Positions 32,163 through 42,077 of a stretch of DNA of 64,000 nucleotides are shown piece after piece. The notes beneath the pieces were generated by a model. That model was not told the origin of the DNA, did not search any database, and saw nothing but the letters and a program-made list of their open reading frames with translations. The translations under genes were made by a program, and so were the position numbers. The first letter of the stretch is position 1, and every line of letters begins with the position of its first letter. The DNA is from Deltaproteobacteria bacterium (GTDB lineage: Bacteria; Lernaellota; Lernaellaia; JACKCT01), in assembly GCA_020633895.1 (NCBI GenBank), contig JACKCT010000007.1:121468-185467 (forward strand). Direction: 5' to 3'.

Positions 32163-34322
32163 ATGCGGTCTTTCCCCCATCCCCTCGGCGCGACGGTTGT
32201 CGACGGGGGCGTGAATTTTTCGCTGTTTTCGCGACGGGCAACCGGTGTCACCCTGTGTCTTTACGACCGGCGGCACGCCGGAGAGCCTTCCCGCGTCATT
32301 CCCCTTAAGCAGCGCACGCACAACGTGTGGCATGTCTTTGTGCCCGACCTTCGGCCCGGCCAGCTATACGGATATCGCGTTGACGGGCCCTTTGACCCAA
32401 GCAAGGGGCTGTTTTTCAATCCCCACAAGCTGCTGCTCGACCCCTACGCCAAGGCCATCACGCACAAATCCGAGCTCAATTCGGGCGAGCATTTTCCCTT
32501 CGTTCGAACGCAACCTCAGAAGATGGACATGCGGGCCAATGACGCCGTGACCGCCAAATGCGTGGTGGTGGACGACGCCTTTGACTGGCAAGGGGTGAAG
32601 GGCCCTCGGCACGCGTCCCAGGATCTGGTCATCTACGAAATCCACGTCAAAGGGTTCACGGCCCACCCGTCGGCCCAGGTCGGCAAGCCGGGGACATATC
32701 TCGGATTCGTCGAGCGGCTGCCGTATCTGCGTCAGTTGGGCGTGAACGCGGTGGAACTGTTGCCGATCCACGAGTCCGTCACCGAGCAGCATCTGCTGCG
32801 CAAGGAACTGACGAACTATTGGGGGTACAGCACGGTCGGTTTTTTCGCGCCGGACAGCCGCTTCGCCGCCGCCAAGGACGTGGACGGCGCCCAGGTGAAC
32901 GAGATGAAGACCCTCGTGCGCGAGTGCCATCGCCACGGGATCGAAGTGATCCTGGACGTGGTTTACAACCACACCGGCGAAGAGGGCCCCGCAGGGCCGA
33001 TGCTGTGCTTTCGCGGGATCGACAACCCGACGTACTACAAACTCGACTCCAATAACCTCGGCCACTATCGAGATTACACCGGCTGCGGGAATTCGGTGAA
33101 CGCCGGGGATCCGATCGTCGTTCGCATGATTATGGATTCGCTGCGCTATTGGGTGACGGAGTACCACATCGACGGCTTTCGCTTCGACCTGGCCACGACG
33201 CTGGGGCGCACGCGGGACGAATTCGACGCGGCGGCGCCGCTATTTGCCGCGATGGAACAGGAGCCGTTATTCAACCACGTGCGCCTGATCGCCGAACCCT
33301 GGGACGTGGGGCCGGGGGGATATCGCCTGGGGCACTTTCTGTCCAAGTTCCACGAGTGGAACGGGCACTACCGGGAGGTCGTGCGCAAATTCGTGCGCGG
33401 CGACGAGGGGCAATTGGCCGAGATGGGCTTCGCGCTGACCGGCTCGTCCGAGCTTTTCGGCTTGAGCGGCCGGGCGCCCTATCAGTCCATCAACTACGTC
33501 ACGACGCACGACGGTTTCACGTTGTGGGATCTCGTCTCCTACGACGGCAAGCACAACGAAGCCAACGGCGAGGACAACCGGGACGGCGAGTGGCAGAACT
33601 ACTCCCACAACTGGGGCGTGGAAGGCGCGACGAAGGATCCGGAAGTGCTGGCCCTGCGGCAGCGGGCGGTCAAGAACTTCATGGCGGTGATGATGCTGTC
33701 CCACGGAACGCCGATGGTCGTCGCCGGGGACGAATTCGGCCGCACCCAACGGGGCAACAACAACGCCTATTGCCAGGACAACGAGCTGACGTGGCTGGAC
33801 TACCGCCTGGCCGAGCGTTATCCCGGATGTTTCCGATTCCTGCAAAAGCTTATTGAATTTCGAATGGATCATCCGGTGCTGCGAAAACGGCATTTCGTGA
33901 ACGGCCAGCCGCCGCGCATGGGATGCCTGCCGGATATTCTTTGGTTCGACAAGAAGGGCAATCCGCCGGATTGGCACGGCGACGAGCAACGGTTCCTGGC
34001 GTACCTGCTCGACGGTTGCGCCCACGCCGATGAGGCGGACACGGACGACGCGGACATGTTGATCATCCTCAATATGGAATCCGAGCCGGTGGATTTTCCG
34101 CTCCCGTCGCCGCCGATGGAGAAGGTTTGGGCCGACGTGCTGGATACGTCCAAGGTTCCGCCCCACGATTTTCGAGTTCCGGATGCGGACGGCTATACGC
34201 CCTACCGACTCAAACGTTATATCGCCGCGCCGTTCAGCGTCGCGCTGCTGATGTCCCGGCCGGCCCGACCGGAAGACCGTCCCCGGCCGCCGACGCTGGT
34301 GCCGGTGCGTCGCCATCCCTGA
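32163..34322 (+). CDS. glgX: Glycogen debranching enzyme GlgX
   Basis: A GH13 isoamylase-type enzyme that hydrolyses alpha-1,6 branches of phosphorylase-trimmed glycogen. 719 residues: N-terminal CBM48-like domain (FPHPLGATVVDGGVNFSLFSRRA...), then the barrel with DVVYNHTGE (~264), DGFRFDLA (nucleophile Asp, ~340), LIAEPWDVG (acid Glu, ~377) and NYVTTHDGF (third Asp, ~449), and a C-terminal beta domain. Length is typical. The ATG has little Shine-Dalgarno. The only glycogen gene in the window. Confidence 0.95.
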   Translation: MRSFPHPLGATVVDGGVNFSLFSRRATGVTLCLYDRRHAGEPSRVIPLKQRTHNVWHVFVPDLRPGQLYGYRVDGPFDPSKGLFFNPHKLLLDPYAKAITHKSELNSGEHFPFVRTQPQKMDMRANDAVTAKCVVVDDAFDWQGVKGPRHASQDLVIYEIHVKGFTAHPSAQVGKPGTYLGFVERLPYLRQLGVNAVELLPIHESVTEQHLLRKELTNYWGYSTVGFFAPDSRFAAAKDVDGAQVNEMKTLVRECHRHGIEVILDVVYNHTGEEGPAGPMLCFRGIDNPTYYKLDSNNLGHYRDYTGCGNSVNAGDPIVVRMIMDSLRYWVTEYHIDGFRFDLATTLGRTRDEFDAAAPLFAAMEQEPLFNHVRLIAEPWDVGPGGYRLGHFLSKFHEWNGHYREVVRKFVRGDEGQLAEMGFALTGSSELFGLSGRAPYQSINYVTTHDGFTLWDLVSYDGKHNEANGEDNRDGEWQNYSHNWGVEGATKDPEVLALRQRAVKNFMAVMMLSHGTPMVVAGDEFGRTQRGNNNAYCQDNELTWLDYRLAERYPGCFRFLQKLIEFRMDHPVLRKRHFVNGQPPRMGCLPDILWFDKKGNPPDWHGDEQRFLAYLLDGCAHADEADTDDADMLIILNMESEPVDFPLPSPPMEKVWADVLDTSKVPPHDFRVPDADGYTPYRLKRYIAAPFSVALLMSRPARPEDRPRPPTLVPVRRHP

Positions 34323-34331
34323 CGAGGCCTC

Positions 34332-35552
34332 ATGCCGACCGTTCCGACGACGAAAACCACCGCGATCCGCTACGGGCGAGGGCGCCTGTTCGCTCCCGTT
34401 GCCGTGCCGCCGGATAGGATCTATGCGCCGCGATCCATCGCGACGGTCAACGACACGAGGGCGGAGTTGGACCGGGCGCTGGCCGAACCCGTTGACGCGC
34501 CGCCCCTCCGGGATCTGGCGGGCAAGGACGATACCGTCGCGCTGATCCTGGACGACCCCACGCGGGGCATGCCCAAGGCGGACATGCTCCGGGCCGTTTT
34601 CGACGCCATGCCGGACGTGCCGTTGGAGAAACTGCGCGTCGTGGTCGCGTACGGTAAACACGAGCACAAGGCGGATTGGCAACTGGGACTGCCGCCCGAG
34701 TGGTTGGGGCGTGTGGCGGTGGTGCATCACGATTCTCGCGACCCCGACCAACACAAACCTCTCACGCATCCCGACGATCCCTCTTTGTCGTTCCTGGTCA
34801 ATCGTGCGGTGGCCGAGGCGGATGTGGTCGTCGGTCTGGACGCAGTGCGGCCCCACTACTTCGCGGGATTCACCGGCGGAGCGAAGTCGGTTCTGCCCGG
34901 TTGCGGCGGCATCGAGAGCATCAAGGCCAATCATGCTCTGCGCGATCACCCAAGGGCGCGACTGGGCATCACGAACGGCAACGCGGCGCGGGAGAACCAG
35001 GAGGCGCTGGCGGGTCTTCTGCGCAAATTCGTAATTCTCAATGTGGTCACGGACGACGCGGGGCGCCTGGCGAAGGCGGCTTATGGGCATTACATCAACG
35101 CCCATCGCGCGCTCGTGCCGTTGGCGCGGGAGCTGGGGCAGGTCGCGGCGTCGAAGGCGGACATCGTCATCGCGGGGGCGTCGTCGCCGACAGCGATCAA
35201 TTTCTATCAGATCACCAAGGCGGTCGCCCCGGCGGGCAAGTTGCTCAAGGACGGTGGGACGCTCATCCTCTGCGGGCCCTGCGACGACGGCCTGTCCGAC
35301 GTGGAGACGGCGAACAAGGTCATCTATGAGCACACCCTCAAGCGCTACTTACCGAAGACGCACCGCTGCGTGTTGGTTTCAGCCCTCAGTCCGGAAGAGA
35401 CGGAACGCAGCTTCTTCGACCCGGCGCCGAGTATGCATTCGGCGGTGAGGGACGCGCTGCAATTCTACGGCCCCGACGCCACTGTCGCCGTCCTGCCGAA
35501 TGCATCGTATATGATCCCGATTCTCGAAGGCGAAGACCCTAGCGATTGGTAG
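34332..35552 (+). CDS. LarA-family (nickel-pincer racemase-like) protein
   Basis: 406 residues. LarA features: LILDDPTRGMPKADML (the DxTRxxP motif), VVAYGKHEHK (the GxHR/P-like loop with a His), VVGLDAVRPHYFAGFTGGAKSVLPGCGGIESIKANHALRDHP, where Lys in GGAKS would hold the nickel-pincer cofactor and the following His would bind the metal. LarA racemises lactate; homologues act on other 2-hydroxy acids. larB, larC and larE are not in the window. It starts nine bases after glgX. Substrate uncertain. Confidence 0.82.
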   Translation: MPTVPTTKTTAIRYGRGRLFAPVAVPPDRIYAPRSIATVNDTRAELDRALAEPVDAPPLRDLAGKDDTVALILDDPTRGMPKADMLRAVFDAMPDVPLEKLRVVVAYGKHEHKADWQLGLPPEWLGRVAVVHHDSRDPDQHKPLTHPDDPSLSFLVNRAVAEADVVVGLDAVRPHYFAGFTGGAKSVLPGCGGIESIKANHALRDHPRARLGITNGNAARENQEALAGLLRKFVILNVVTDDAGRLAKAAYGHYINAHRALVPLARELGQVAASKADIVIAGASSPTAINFYQITKAVAPAGKLLKDGGTLILCGPCDDGLSDVETANKVIYEHTLKRYLPKTHRCVLVSALSPEETERSFFDPAPSMHSAVRDALQFYGPDATVAVLPNASYMIPILEGEDPSDW

Positions 35553-35707
35553 GCCTCGTTCTTCAAACAGCGCCTCAAGGTCGTTTTCATTTCATCCTCA
35601 CCCGTTCGAGCAATTAATTAATTGACAATTCCCACTGTTCGCCGAAGGTAGTCGCAAGTTTCAGAAATATCGACGTCGGTATCGGCGGCTATTCGTTGGG
35701 ACGCGAC

Positions 35708-38095
35708 ATGAGAGAACAATCACGGTTACGGATTTGGTTGACGGTTCTTATCACGGTGTTGTCGTTGTCAGGTCTGTCCTGCGGCGACAGCGAGACTTCG
35801 GACGACGACTCCACCTCGGCTGACAGCGATGACGATGACGACACCGAGTTCGATGACGACGATTTCGCGGCGGATGACGATCTCGACGACGATGACAACG
35901 ACACCTCCGATGATGATTCCGATGACGACGATACTTTCGATGACGACACCGTGGATGATGACGATGACGACGGCCAATCCCTGCCGTTGACGTGCGAGGA
36001 CGGCGGCATTTTTCACAACGGCGACGTGACGATTCGCCAACTGGCCCATTACTGGTTCGGCCAGGACGACACGGCGATGGTCTATCGGCCCCAGGACGGG
36101 CGTATCTACATCGCGGCGGCAACCTCCCGGGAAGTGATGTTGTATTCCCGCTCGGCCGACGCGGCGGCCGAGGAGGCGTGGCAGGCGCAGTTCGTGGATT
36201 GCATGGCGAAGTATCCGGATATGGCCGTCGACGCGGACGGGTATCTGCATATCGTCTATGCCGACATCTGGAACGACACCGTCGCCTACGCGACGAACCG
36301 GACGGACAACGGCGGTTGGATCAAGGAAGTTGTCGATACCGTCGGCCCCTTGGGCGACCTGCCGGACACCAGCTATTCGCCGTCAGATACCCGGCCCCTG
36401 CGTCTCGCGCTGGATTCCCAGGGGCGGGCCCACGTTGTCTACAACCATTGGGACACGGGCGAGTTCCGACACGCCGAACGCACCGCGCCGGGTGTGTGGG
36501 CGATCGAGACGATTCAATTTCCGGGCGAGTTTCTCGGTGAAGAGCTTTATTACGGCATGCGCGCGGAAATCGCGGTCGATGCGAACGACCGGGTGCATGT
36601 CGTTTATTACTATTGGTACGCCGGAGCCTGGGAATATTACGACTACGGCTTCTACGCGGTGAAATTCGACGGCGAGTGGGAAATCTCCGTCCTGCGCAGC
36701 TTATTCAAACACGGGATCGAGCAAAGCCATTTCGCGGTGTTGACCAAGGACCCGGACGGCGATGTGGTCGTGACCTTTGTCGACGATAAGGGGCGACTTT
36801 GGACGGCCCGCTCGGTGGACGGCAAGGTGGAGTACGAACCGTTCGCGACGTTCAAGGGCTCGACCTATCGGCTCCTCTACGATTCGGTGGGGGAGCAGCA
36901 TCTCTTCCATTTGGGCGGAACGCTGAGTCACTACACCTACGACGGCAATGAGTGGGTCAAAGAGAGCGTCGATGTGGACTCGTCGGCGGCCTACGGCGCG
37001 TCGATCCTGATGACGCCCGACGACAAGATTCACTATGTCGCCCAAGGCAAATTCGATGCGTATTACGCCTCCAACCAAAGCGGCGAATGGGAAAATCTCG
37101 TTGTTCACGGGAAAATCGGGAGGACCGGCAGTCCCGTCATTGCCCTGGACGGATCGACACCTCACCTGGTGTTCCAACGCGGTTCCGAGGTGGTGCATTG
37201 GACGTTGGAGGACGGCGAGCCGGTCGAACGGATCATCGCCGATTTCGGCAACCCTTATTATACGTTCAGCGTCGGTCCCCGGGCCTTGGGGGTCGATGCC
37301 GGCGGCGTCGTTCACCTGGTTTATGTCGAGCTGGAACAAAATTCCCCCTACGAACCCGAACTGACCTACGCCACGTTCAAGAACGGCGAATGGAATGTGA
37401 CCAAATTCGGGATCGATGGTTTGCGGAATTTCCTGCGGGCCCAATTGATTCTCGACGACGCGGACAAGGTGCATATCGTCACTCCGGCCTACGGTAACGG
37501 CGAAGCGTCCATCGCCGTCATTGAAAAGGACGCGGGAGAATGGGTGGCGCACACGACGCCGTTCGACGGAGGCAACAATCGACTTTCGATGGCGTACGAT
37601 GCCCAGGGGGCGTTGCACATCGTTTTCGGCGAGCAGCACACGACGCCGGAAAAACGGGGGATCTTCCACACCTCGAATGAGTCGGGCGCCTGGGAGACGG
37701 CGGAAAAAGATGCCGTCGTGACCGGAGACGACGTCGATCTGGTCGCGGATATCGCGGCCGATTCAACCGGCCTGATGCATATCGCCTACAACGCCGAGCG
37801 CGGGCCGGTGTATGTGGCGTCGGGAACGACCGGCAGATGGTCGGCTGAAGAGATCGAAGGCCGGTGCAGCTCTCCGAGAATCGCCATTGAGGCCGACGAC
37901 ACAATGCATGTCCTGTGTGACGGCGGGCCGATGCGCCTCAGCACAAAAAACGACAGCGATGTCTGGGAATCGGTGGTCCTGGATCCCGTTGGGGTCTCCG
38001 GGAGCTCTCTGAATTTCGCGTTCGACCCCTCGGGCGCCGCCCAGGTCGCGTATATTGCGAGCAATGGGGTCTACTACCTAACGGCCCCGCGTTGA
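35708..38095 (+). CDS. Asp-rich-linker lipoprotein with beta-propeller repeats
   Basis: ~795 residues. An export signal (RIWLTVLITVLSLSGLSC, Cys ~21 in an imperfect lipobox) is followed by ~75 residues that are mostly Asp with Ser, Thr and Glu, then about ten to twelve ~50-residue repeats of the form (G/D)xxH(V/I/L)xY...WxxE, typical of beta-propeller blades (e.g. GRAHVVYNHWDTGEF, GVVHLVYVELEQN, GALHIVFGEQHTT). Probably an outer-surface protein; the acidic linker may bind calcium or act as a spacer. Start: ATG 35708 (TTG 35696 possible). Ligand unknown. Confidence 0.8.
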   Translation: MREQSRLRIWLTVLITVLSLSGLSCGDSETSDDDSTSADSDDDDDTEFDDDDFAADDDLDDDDNDTSDDDSDDDDTFDDDTVDDDDDDGQSLPLTCEDGGIFHNGDVTIRQLAHYWFGQDDTAMVYRPQDGRIYIAAATSREVMLYSRSADAAAEEAWQAQFVDCMAKYPDMAVDADGYLHIVYADIWNDTVAYATNRTDNGGWIKEVVDTVGPLGDLPDTSYSPSDTRPLRLALDSQGRAHVVYNHWDTGEFRHAERTAPGVWAIETIQFPGEFLGEELYYGMRAEIAVDANDRVHVVYYYWYAGAWEYYDYGFYAVKFDGEWEISVLRSLFKHGIEQSHFAVLTKDPDGDVVVTFVDDKGRLWTARSVDGKVEYEPFATFKGSTYRLLYDSVGEQHLFHLGGTLSHYTYDGNEWVKESVDVDSSAAYGASILMTPDDKIHYVAQGKFDAYYASNQSGEWENLVVHGKIGRTGSPVIALDGSTPHLVFQRGSEVVHWTLEDGEPVERIIADFGNPYYTFSVGPRALGVDAGGVVHLVYVELEQNSPYEPELTYATFKNGEWNVTKFGIDGLRNFLRAQLILDDADKVHIVTPAYGNGEASIAVIEKDAGEWVAHTTPFDGGNNRLSMAYDAQGALHIVFGEQHTTPEKRGIFHTSNESGAWETAEKDAVVTGDDVDLVADIAADSTGLMHIAYNAERGPVYVASGTTGRWSAEEIEGRCSSPRIAIEADDTMHVLCDGGPMRLSTKNDSDVWESVVLDPVGVSGSSLNFAFDPSGAAQVAYIASNGVYYLTAPR

Positions 38096-38102
38096 GGCGG
38101 GA

Positions 38103-39905
38103 TCAATCGTTCCCCTTGGGAATGGTCCAGATCGGCAGCTTCCACAGCGGCGAGTAGCGGCGGAGCATCGTCGTGTCCGTGAGCGGGTCGGCGACATACC
38201 ACGGCAGTTTGTACGTGGTAAAGCGCTCCGAACTGTAGAGGTTCGGGATGTCGGGGCGGTCTTCCAGATCGATGAGCGGATTGCGGCCGGGCGTGTGGGG
38301 CAGGTTGTGATCCCGCGCGAAGGCCGCCAGCATGGCCTGCTCGCCCTCCGGGTCCCGCCAGGCCGCCACGACGCACCCAACTTCGATTTCCCTCAATGTC
38401 TCTTCCAATCCGACGGTGAACAGGCGCTCGAGTTGGGCGGGCTTAAGGTCCGTGAGCCATGACCAGTTGTTGGTTCCCGGCAGCACCAGATGGGCCACGT
38501 CCCCGCCGCCCATGGTGTTCGACCGGCTTTGACAGGCCAGTAAAGCGGCCAAGCGCTCCTGGTAATAGCTGACCTGGCGATTGAGCGTGGCGTGGGAATG
38601 CATCAAGCCGTAGACGAGCGCGGCGACGATTATCCCGATCGCGGTGAGTTGCCGCAGGGCCGGGCTCGACATCCTCGCCGAGGTGCGTTTGGCCAGGGGG
38701 AGGCATACCGCGACGGCCATCGCCGACACAATGGCGAAATCCCTCGGACGCACCCCTTCCAGCAGGCCGAAACCCGTCGCCGAGCCGCTCGCGGCCTCCG
38801 CGATCAACCGGGCCGCGCCGAAAAGGCCGATTACCGCCCCCGCCAACAGGGCCCAGGAGCGCGTCCGCCACGCCCGCGCGAATCCGATGCCGCCGAAGAT
38901 CGCCAGGGGCGCCGCCGCCGGGAGGAGCACCCGGGGGAAGTGGTTGACCGGGTTGAGCAGGTAGGTGAGGGCGTCAAAGACGACCAGGGACGCCAGATAC
39001 CAGCCTTTCGGCCAAGGACCGGGATCGCCGGATCGGGCGGCGAGCATGGCGATGGCCGGGACCATGACGAAGGGCGCCAGGGAGAAGATGTTGGTCAGAC
39101 CCTCCCAGCGAGAGGACCAGACGATAGCGGCGATGTCGAATCGCCAGTCCAAGGGGTAGTCGTTGAAGATCGACCAGCCGTAGGTCGGGAAGCGCCAGGC
39201 GACCAGGCCCGCGATGATAAGGCCGAAGGTCAACCCGGCCGTGAGGGTGGGCAACAGCCAGGCCCGTCGCTTTTTCGAGAAGATCGCGACGGCGAAGAAG
39301 ATCGGCAGGGCAAACGCCGCATGGGCCGCGAAGGTATGGCAGGCGAATGCCGCGCCGAAGCTCAATCCGGCCAGCCCGCCTTCCAGCGCCGAGCGCTTCG
39401 CCCGTGCCTCCCGGATGCCCCGATCCCAAAAATAGACCCCGGCCAGGATGAGCGTGGACATGAGGGCGTAGGGTTTGGAGATGACACCGTAGAACATGGA
39501 CAGGGGCAGGGCGGCGTAGAGAAAGGCCGCGACAAGCCCCGCCGTCCGGTCGGCCCTATTGGCGGCCAGGCGGTAGCACAGCCATATCCCGACATATCCC
39601 GCGATCAGGTTCGGCAACACCGAGACAAACAGCGACTCGCCTGTCAGGCGGTAGAGGAAGGTCAGAAGCATGGCGGGGAGCGTCTGGACCATGCTGATCG
39701 GACCGCCGGCCAGGCGATTTCGAGCCGCCTGGAAGAGGGTCAGGGCGTCGTTTTCCAGCAGCGGCAGACTCAGCGCATACACCAGACGCACCGTCACCGC
39801 GACCGCCAGAGACGCGAGGATCACCCGCGTCAGGAGCCGATCGTCCGGCGTCGACCGGAGCGAAGTATCGACGGCGGCTTGGTTTTTCTCGTTGGTGCTG
39901 ACCAT
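38103..39905 (-). CDS. GT-C type membrane glycosyltransferase (ArnT/PMT-like)
   Basis: ~600 residues with about 11-12 membrane segments. The first luminal loop has LPLLENDALTLFQAARNRLAGG, the Glu/Asp position expected of family 39/83-type lipid-linked sugar transferases, followed by FLYAALPLSMFYGVISKPYALMSTLILAGVYFWD. The C-terminal ~150 residues form a soluble domain. These enzymes use polyprenyl-phosphate sugars at the periplasmic face. ATG 39905 is chosen; GTG 39923 is possible. It diverges from the lpt operon. Confidence 0.78.
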   Translation of the reverse strand: MVSTNEKNQAAVDTSLRSTPDDRLLTRVILASLAVAVTVRLVYALSLPLLENDALTLFQAARNRLAGGPISMVQTLPAMLLTFLYRLTGESLFVSVLPNLIAGYVGIWLCYRLAANRADRTAGLVAAFLYAALPLSMFYGVISKPYALMSTLILAGVYFWDRGIREARAKRSALEGGLAGLSFGAAFACHTFAAHAAFALPIFFAVAIFSKKRRAWLLPTLTAGLTFGLIIAGLVAWRFPTYGWSIFNDYPLDWRFDIAAIVWSSRWEGLTNIFSLAPFVMVPAIAMLAARSGDPGPWPKGWYLASLVVFDALTYLLNPVNHFPRVLLPAAAPLAIFGGIGFARAWRTRSWALLAGAVIGLFGAARLIAEAASGSATGFGLLEGVRPRDFAIVSAMAVAVCLPLAKRTSARMSSPALRQLTAIGIIVAALVYGLMHSHATLNRQVSYYQERLAALLACQSRSNTMGGGDVAHLVLPGTNNWSWLTDLKPAQLERLFTVGLEETLREIEVGCVVAAWRDPEGEQAMLAAFARDHNLPHTPGRNPLIDLEDRPDIPNLYSSERFTTYKLPWYVADPLTDTTMLRRYSPLWKLPIWTIPKGND

Positions 39906-40027
39906 TACGGTCAATCTAGCCACGCATCCGCCGGCCCGGCAAGCGCCAAGCCCTCGATGGCCGGGAAAAATCCCGGGCCGTTTGTCAAGGGAAAGTTGGG
40001 GTTTCCGACGAAATTCACGGAAAAAAC

Positions 40028-40050
40028 TATAGGGATTACCGATCCCTATA
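40028..40050. promoter_or_regulatory. Perfect inverted repeat upstream of the sigma-54 promoter
   Basis: TATAGGGAT-N5-ATCCCTATA, 9-bp arms. It ends 16 bases before the -24 element, i.e. about -64 to -42 from the expected mRNA start. It could be an operator or an activator site near the sigma-54 promoter. Confidence 0.6.
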
Positions 40051-40065
40051 AGCCGGATTTACTCT

Positions 40066-40081
40066 TGGCACGGAAACTGCT
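40066..40081 (+). promoter_or_regulatory. Sigma-54 promoter of the lptC-rpoN operon
   Basis: TGGCACGGAAACTGCT matches the -24/-12 consensus (TGGCACG-N4-TTGCW) at every invariant position with correct GG-GC spacing. Transcription should start near 40092, only about four bases before the lptC ATG, so the message would be nearly leaderless. The operon contains rpoN itself, implying positive autoregulation. Confidence 0.78.
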
Positions 40082-40095
40082 AGCTTCGAGTTGTG

Positions 40096-40668
40096 ATGAA
40101 GATTCCCAAAGCTGCATACGTCGGGGCCGCGGCCGTTGGCGGCGTCCTTTTGTTGTGGGCGATCAGCCGGGACACGGCCGACAAAGCCGCCGAACCGGCG
40201 AGAGATGTCGCCGAGGGATCGGTCGCCAAGGTGCAGGGCTTCAAATACGCCCGGACGCTGGACGGCGAGGTGGAATGGGAAGTCAAAGCGGCCGAGGCGG
40301 TCTACACACCGGGCAAGGAAGAAGCGACCTTCAGCGGTGTGGAGGCGGAATTCTTCACCGAGGCCCAGGGCACGGTTCGGGTCAAGGGCGACCAAGGCAC
40401 TTTCGATTCGGAGCAGCAGAATCTCAACCTGGAAAACCACGTCCGCGTCGACTCGTCGATGGGCTATTCCATGAGCACGGACAAATTGCGTTACACGCAG
40501 GACGACAAGACGATTCGCTCGGAAGGACTCGTGTATTTCCACGGTGACGGCATGGCCATGTCGGGCGAACACCTGACGATCCGCCTGGACGACGAGTTGA
40601 TCGAACTGACGGGCAACGTAAAGACCAGCATCTGGAACACCGGGCCCCTGCAAGAGGCCGCGCCATGA
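40096..40668 (+). CDS. lptC: LPS export protein LptC
   Basis: LptC anchors the periplasmic Lpt bridge to the inner-membrane LptBFG extractor. ~190 residues: one N-terminal membrane segment (VGAAAVGGVLLLWAIS) and a beta-jellyroll with regularly repeated strands (VQGFKYARTLDGEVEWEVKAAEAVYTPGKEEATFSGVEAEFF; VRVKGDQGTFDSEQQNLNLENHVRV). ATG 40096 follows GTG 40093, both within a few bases of the predicted mRNA start. Overlaps lptA by four bases. Confidence 0.9.
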   Translation: MKIPKAAYVGAAAVGGVLLLWAISRDTADKAAEPARDVAEGSVAKVQGFKYARTLDGEVEWEVKAAEAVYTPGKEEATFSGVEAEFFTEAQGTVRVKGDQGTFDSEQQNLNLENHVRVDSSMGYSMSTDKLRYTQDDKTIRSEGLVYFHGDGMAMSGEHLTIRLDDELIELTGNVKTSIWNTGPLQEAAP

Positions 40669-41330
40669 GGCGACATCTGCTAGGCGGACTGCGAGCCATC
40701 GGCCTGGTCGCCGGGTTGGGATCGATGCTGGCCTCGTCGGCTTGGGCCCAATCGGGGGGCGCGCCGTTCATTTTTGACACGAGCAAGCCGATCAATGTCG
40801 CCGCCGACCGCCTGGAAGTGGACAACAAGCTGCAAGTGGTGCGTTGGCTGGGCAATGTGGTGGCGGTGCAGGACACGGCGATGCTCAACGCCGACATGGT
40901 CACGATCACTTATGAGCGCGAGACCAAGAAAGCCAAGGCCGGCACCGAGGCCGAGACCTCGGAGGCGGGCGTTGGCGCGCTGACCGGCACCGGGTCCATC
41001 AAGATGATCACCGCCTCCGGGTCCGTCATCATGACGCAGGCCGACCGCAAGGCCCTGTGCGAGCAGGTCGTCTTCGACCAACAGCACGGCACGGTGACGA
41101 TGACCGGCAATCCGCGTTTGTATTCCGGGTCGGATGAACTCAAGGGCGCCAAGATCCGCCTTTTCATCGATTCGGAGCGGGTGGAGGTCCTCGGATCGGC
41201 CAACCAGCGGGTGCAGGCCACCGTTCAACCGGACAACGTGAAGCAATCGCTACCGCTCGACGCGGTCAAGCGCCTGGAGGATTTGCAGGAAAATCCCCCG
41301 CCGCGCACGCCGCCGGACGAGGAGGGCTGA
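40665..41330 (+). CDS. lptA: LPS transport periplasmic protein LptA (OstA-like)
   Basis: Forms the periplasmic filament that carries LPS to the outer membrane. 221 residues: signal peptide (~1-29, ending AWA/Q) and an OstA-type domain: [43 protein letters not shown], then [51 protein letters not shown]. The Pro-rich C-terminus is variable. Co-translated with lptC and lptB. Confidence 0.92.
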   Translation: MRRHLLGGLRAIGLVAGLGSMLASSAWAQSGGAPFIFDTSKPINVAADRLEVDNKLQVVRWLGNVVAVQDTAMLNADMVTITYERETKKAKAGTEAETSEAGVGALTGTGSIKMITASGSVIMTQADRKALCEQVVFDQQHGTVTMTGNPRLYSGSDELKGAKIRLFIDSERVEVLGSANQRVQATVQPDNVKQSLPLDAVKRLEDLQENPPPRTPPDEEG

Positions 41331-41338
41331 GGTGCGTC

Positions 41339-42064
41339 ATGGGACGCCAACTCGCCACCGAAAATCTGGTCAAGCGCTTCGGTTCGCGCACCGTCGTGGA
41401 CGGGGTGTCGATCCACGTGCAGACCGGCGAGGTGGTGGGCCTTCTGGGGCCCAACGGCGCGGGGAAGACGACGTGCTTCTATATGATCGTCGGTCTCTAC
41501 CGGCCGGACGGGGGGCGGGTCGTTTTCGATGGCGAGGAGTTGACGAATCTGCCGATGTACAAAAGAGCGCGAAAAGGACTCTCCTACCTGGCTCAGGAGG
41601 CGAGCATCTTTCGCAAGCTCTCGGTGGAGGACAATATCCGAGCGATTTTGCAGACTTTGGGCATCTCTCGCCAGGAGGAAGACGAGCGCTTGGAAAAACT
41701 CCTGGAGGACCTGTCCATCACGCACATCCGCAAGAATCCTGGATTTGCCCTGTCGGGCGGAGAGCGGCGGCGGGTGGAGATCAGCCGGGCTCTGGCGACG
41801 CGGCCCGAGTTCATTCTGCTCGACGAGCCCTTCGCGGGTATCGACCCGATCGCCGTCGGCGAGATTCAGGACATCATCGCCCAACTCAAGGAGCGGGGCA
41901 TCGGTGTGATCATCACGGACCACAACGTCCGCGAAACGCTGGGGATTACGGACAGGGCGTACATCCTGTTCCAAGGACAGATTTTGGAGGAGGGCGATCC
42001 CGAATCGATCGCCGCTTCGCCGCGGGCCCGGGAAATCTACCTGGGCGAGAAATTCCGGCTTTAG
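41339..42064 (+). CDS. lptB: LPS export ATPase LptB
   Basis: ATPase of the LptB2FG extractor. 241 residues with Walker A GPNGAGKT (37-44), signature [18 protein letters not shown], Walker [17 protein letters not shown] and switch His in [10 protein letters not shown]. The GIDPIAV segment and the C-terminal [10 protein letters not shown] are typical of LptB and separate it from amino-acid ABC proteins. lptF and lptG are not in the window. Confidence 0.96.
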   Translation: MGRQLATENLVKRFGSRTVVDGVSIHVQTGEVVGLLGPNGAGKTTCFYMIVGLYRPDGGRVVFDGEELTNLPMYKRARKGLSYLAQEASIFRKLSVEDNIRAILQTLGISRQEEDERLEKLLEDLSITHIRKNPGFALSGGERRRVEISRALATRPEFILLDEPFAGIDPIAVGEIQDIIAQLKERGIGVIITDHNVRETLGITDRAYILFQGQILEEGDPESIAASPRAREIYLGEKFRL

Positions 42065-42077
42065 GGGTCCACGAGGC

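Noticed and set aside
33267-35333. A 688-codon minus-strand frame across glgX and the larA-like gene
   Set aside because: Antisense to two clear enzymes; composition typical of antisense reading in GC-rich DNA.
38592-40547. A 651-codon plus-strand frame running into lptC
   Set aside because: It is antisense to a multi-pass membrane protein and then out of frame with lptC; highly charged with no hydrophobic core.
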